Below, one piece after another: positions 5,223 to 6,116 of a DNA stretch of 6,116 nt. The number at the start of each line of letters is the position of its first letter. Within the stretch, counting starts at the first letter, position 1. A program made the translations under genes and the position numbers. Source of the stretch: Spirochaetia bacterium (GTDB lineage Bacteria > Spirochaetota > Spirochaetia > Sphaerochaetales > Sphaerochaetaceae). The stretch is taken from NCBI GenBank assembly GCA_009929055.1, contig SABI01000154.1, forward strand, positions 1 to 6,116. Direction: 5' to 3'. The notes beneath the pieces are model-generated. The model was given only the letters and a program-made list of their open reading frames with translations. It had not been told where the DNA came from and ran no database searches.

Positions 5223-6116
5223 GTGGATTCATATGACATTGTAATTATTGGTTCTGGTCCTGCTGGAATGGGTGCCGCTTTTGAAATAGCGCAAAAAAGA
5301 AAAAATCTCTCAATATTGATGATAGATAAAGAACCTTTTAGTACAGGTGGAATGCGTAACGATTGTAAAATGAACTTCACCTACCCTATAGGATTTCCTG
5401 AGGAGTATTGGAGTGAAGAGGTGAGTAATGAGTACCTTGAACTAGTAACCCAATTTCTTGCCCCTTCAATGATGGCTAAAAGTAACATAGAAATCTATAA
5501 AAAAAGGGCATCTAGGTTAGGATGTTCCTTAGTTGAAATTATGCAATCTCATTTAGGGACTGATGGAGGCCTCTTGTTAATAAAGAAACTCCTTAGTGAA
5601 CTTCATGCCCTTAATGTAACCTTAGCCCTTTCAGAGACAATGGTGGGTGTGGATGATGAGAAGCAAATTATAAGTACTGATAAAAGAGACATCTCTTATA
5701 AGAAACTTCTTATTGCCCCAGGAAGAAAAGGATTTCACTTTCTACAGATGATGTTGCAATCCCTTAGTGTCCCTTTTGTTGATAACATTGTAGATATCGG
5801 GGTGAGAGTAGAAACTCGAATCGAACACTATCCGATTGTAAGAGATTACTACGACCCTAAATTCTACTTTGATGAAAAGGTGAGAACTTTTTGTACCAAC
5901 AGTGGGGATGCCCATGTAGTAAAAGAGAAATATACCACTAGCCGTGGTGATGTGTGGTATTCAGTAAATGGACACGCTTATTCAGCCGAGCGTAATAAGG
6001 CAAATGGTCTTGTAAACTTTGCAATCCTTAAAACAGTAAAATTAACTGAGCCTCTTGCTTCAGGACAGATGTATGCAGAAAATTTAGGATTGCAGGCAGC
6101 TCTATTAGGGGGAGGA
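5223..6116 (+). CDS. FAD-dependent dehydrogenase (COG2509-like), 3' end beyond the window
   Basis: The reading frame is open for 298 codons from a GTG to the right edge without a stop. The N-terminus is a Rossmann FAD-binding fold: strand YDIVIIG, then G10-x-G12-x-x-G15 (GSGPAG), and Asp35 at the end of the second strand (SILMIDK), where an acidic residue holds the ribose of the cofactor. Later segments resemble the uncharacterised FAD-dependent dehydrogenase family COG2509: MRNDCKMNFTYPIGFP (44-59), IAPGRKG (164-170), VDIGVRVE (190-197), DPKF (211-214), VRTFCTN (220-226) and VNGHAY. Family members run to about 450-550 residues, so probably a third or more is missing. The substrate is unknown. 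It is transcribed away from the deacylase, from its own candidate promoter. The family assignment comes from recalled motifs rather than a search. Confidence 0.85.
   Translation, partial: MDSYDIVIIGSGPAGMGAAFEIAQKRKNLSILMIDKEPFSTGGMRNDCKMNFTYPIGFPEEYWSEEVSNEYLELVTQFLAPSMMAKSNIEIYKKRASRLGCSLVEIMQSHLGTDGGLLLIKKLLSELHALNVTLALSETMVGVDDEKQIISTDKRDISYKKLLIAPGRKGFHFLQMMLQSLSVPFVDNIVDIGVRVETRIEHYPIVRDYYDPKFYFDEKVRTFCTNSGDAHVVKEKYTTSRGDVWYSVNGHAYSAERNKANGLVNFAILKTVKLTEPLASGQMYAENLGLQAALLGGG

Noticed and set aside
5156..5380. Minus-strand 74-codon open frame at the start of the FAD-dependent dehydrogenase gene
   Set aside because: It is antisense to the FAD-binding Rossmann motif and crosses the candidate promoter region.

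Overview
The window is AT-rich (roughly 40% GC by eye) and densely coded, and it looks like chromosome from an anaerobic, fermentative bacterium. A spirochaete (Treponema/Sphaerochaeta-like) is the best guess, because the solute-binding protein continues from its signal peptide into the GAKEA-type linker common on exported binding proteins of that phylum. A sodium-pump decarboxylase subunit also fits an anaerobe. The taxonomic call is inference. No rRNA, tRNA, CRISPR array, insertion sequence or prophage gene is visible.

Layout from left to right. On the minus strand, a complete sodium-translocating decarboxylase beta subunit (50-1189) is followed 18 nt downstream by the first ten codons of another gene running off the left edge (1-31). 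A 183-nt divergent spacer (1190-1372) holds a strong AT-rich inverted repeat that resembles an arginine-repressor operator. On the plus strand follows a compact three-gene operon for a polar amino acid ABC importer: periplasmic binding protein (1373-2182), membrane permease (2195-2830) and ATPase (2841-3602), with gaps of about 10 nt. The ATPase gene overlaps tail to tail by 6 nt with a minus-strand N-acyl-D-amino-acid deacylase (3597-5123). A 99-nt divergent spacer (5124-5222) carries back-to-back candidate promoters. On the plus strand a FAD-dependent dehydrogenase of the COG2509 type (5223-6116) is cut by the right edge.

How the genes may work together: the ABC importer could bring in amino acids or small N-acylated amino acids, the deacylase would free D-amino acids from N-acyl forms, and the decarboxylase beta subunit would couple decarboxylation of a catabolic acid to sodium export. 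This suggests an amino acid scavenging and fermentation neighbourhood. The genes lie in at least four transcription units, so the link rests on proximity only.

The window does not show an obviously new system. The most unusual points are the apparently leaderless deacylase transcript, the departure of the deacylase from the usual motif after its catalytic Asp, and the palindrome in front of the transporter operon.
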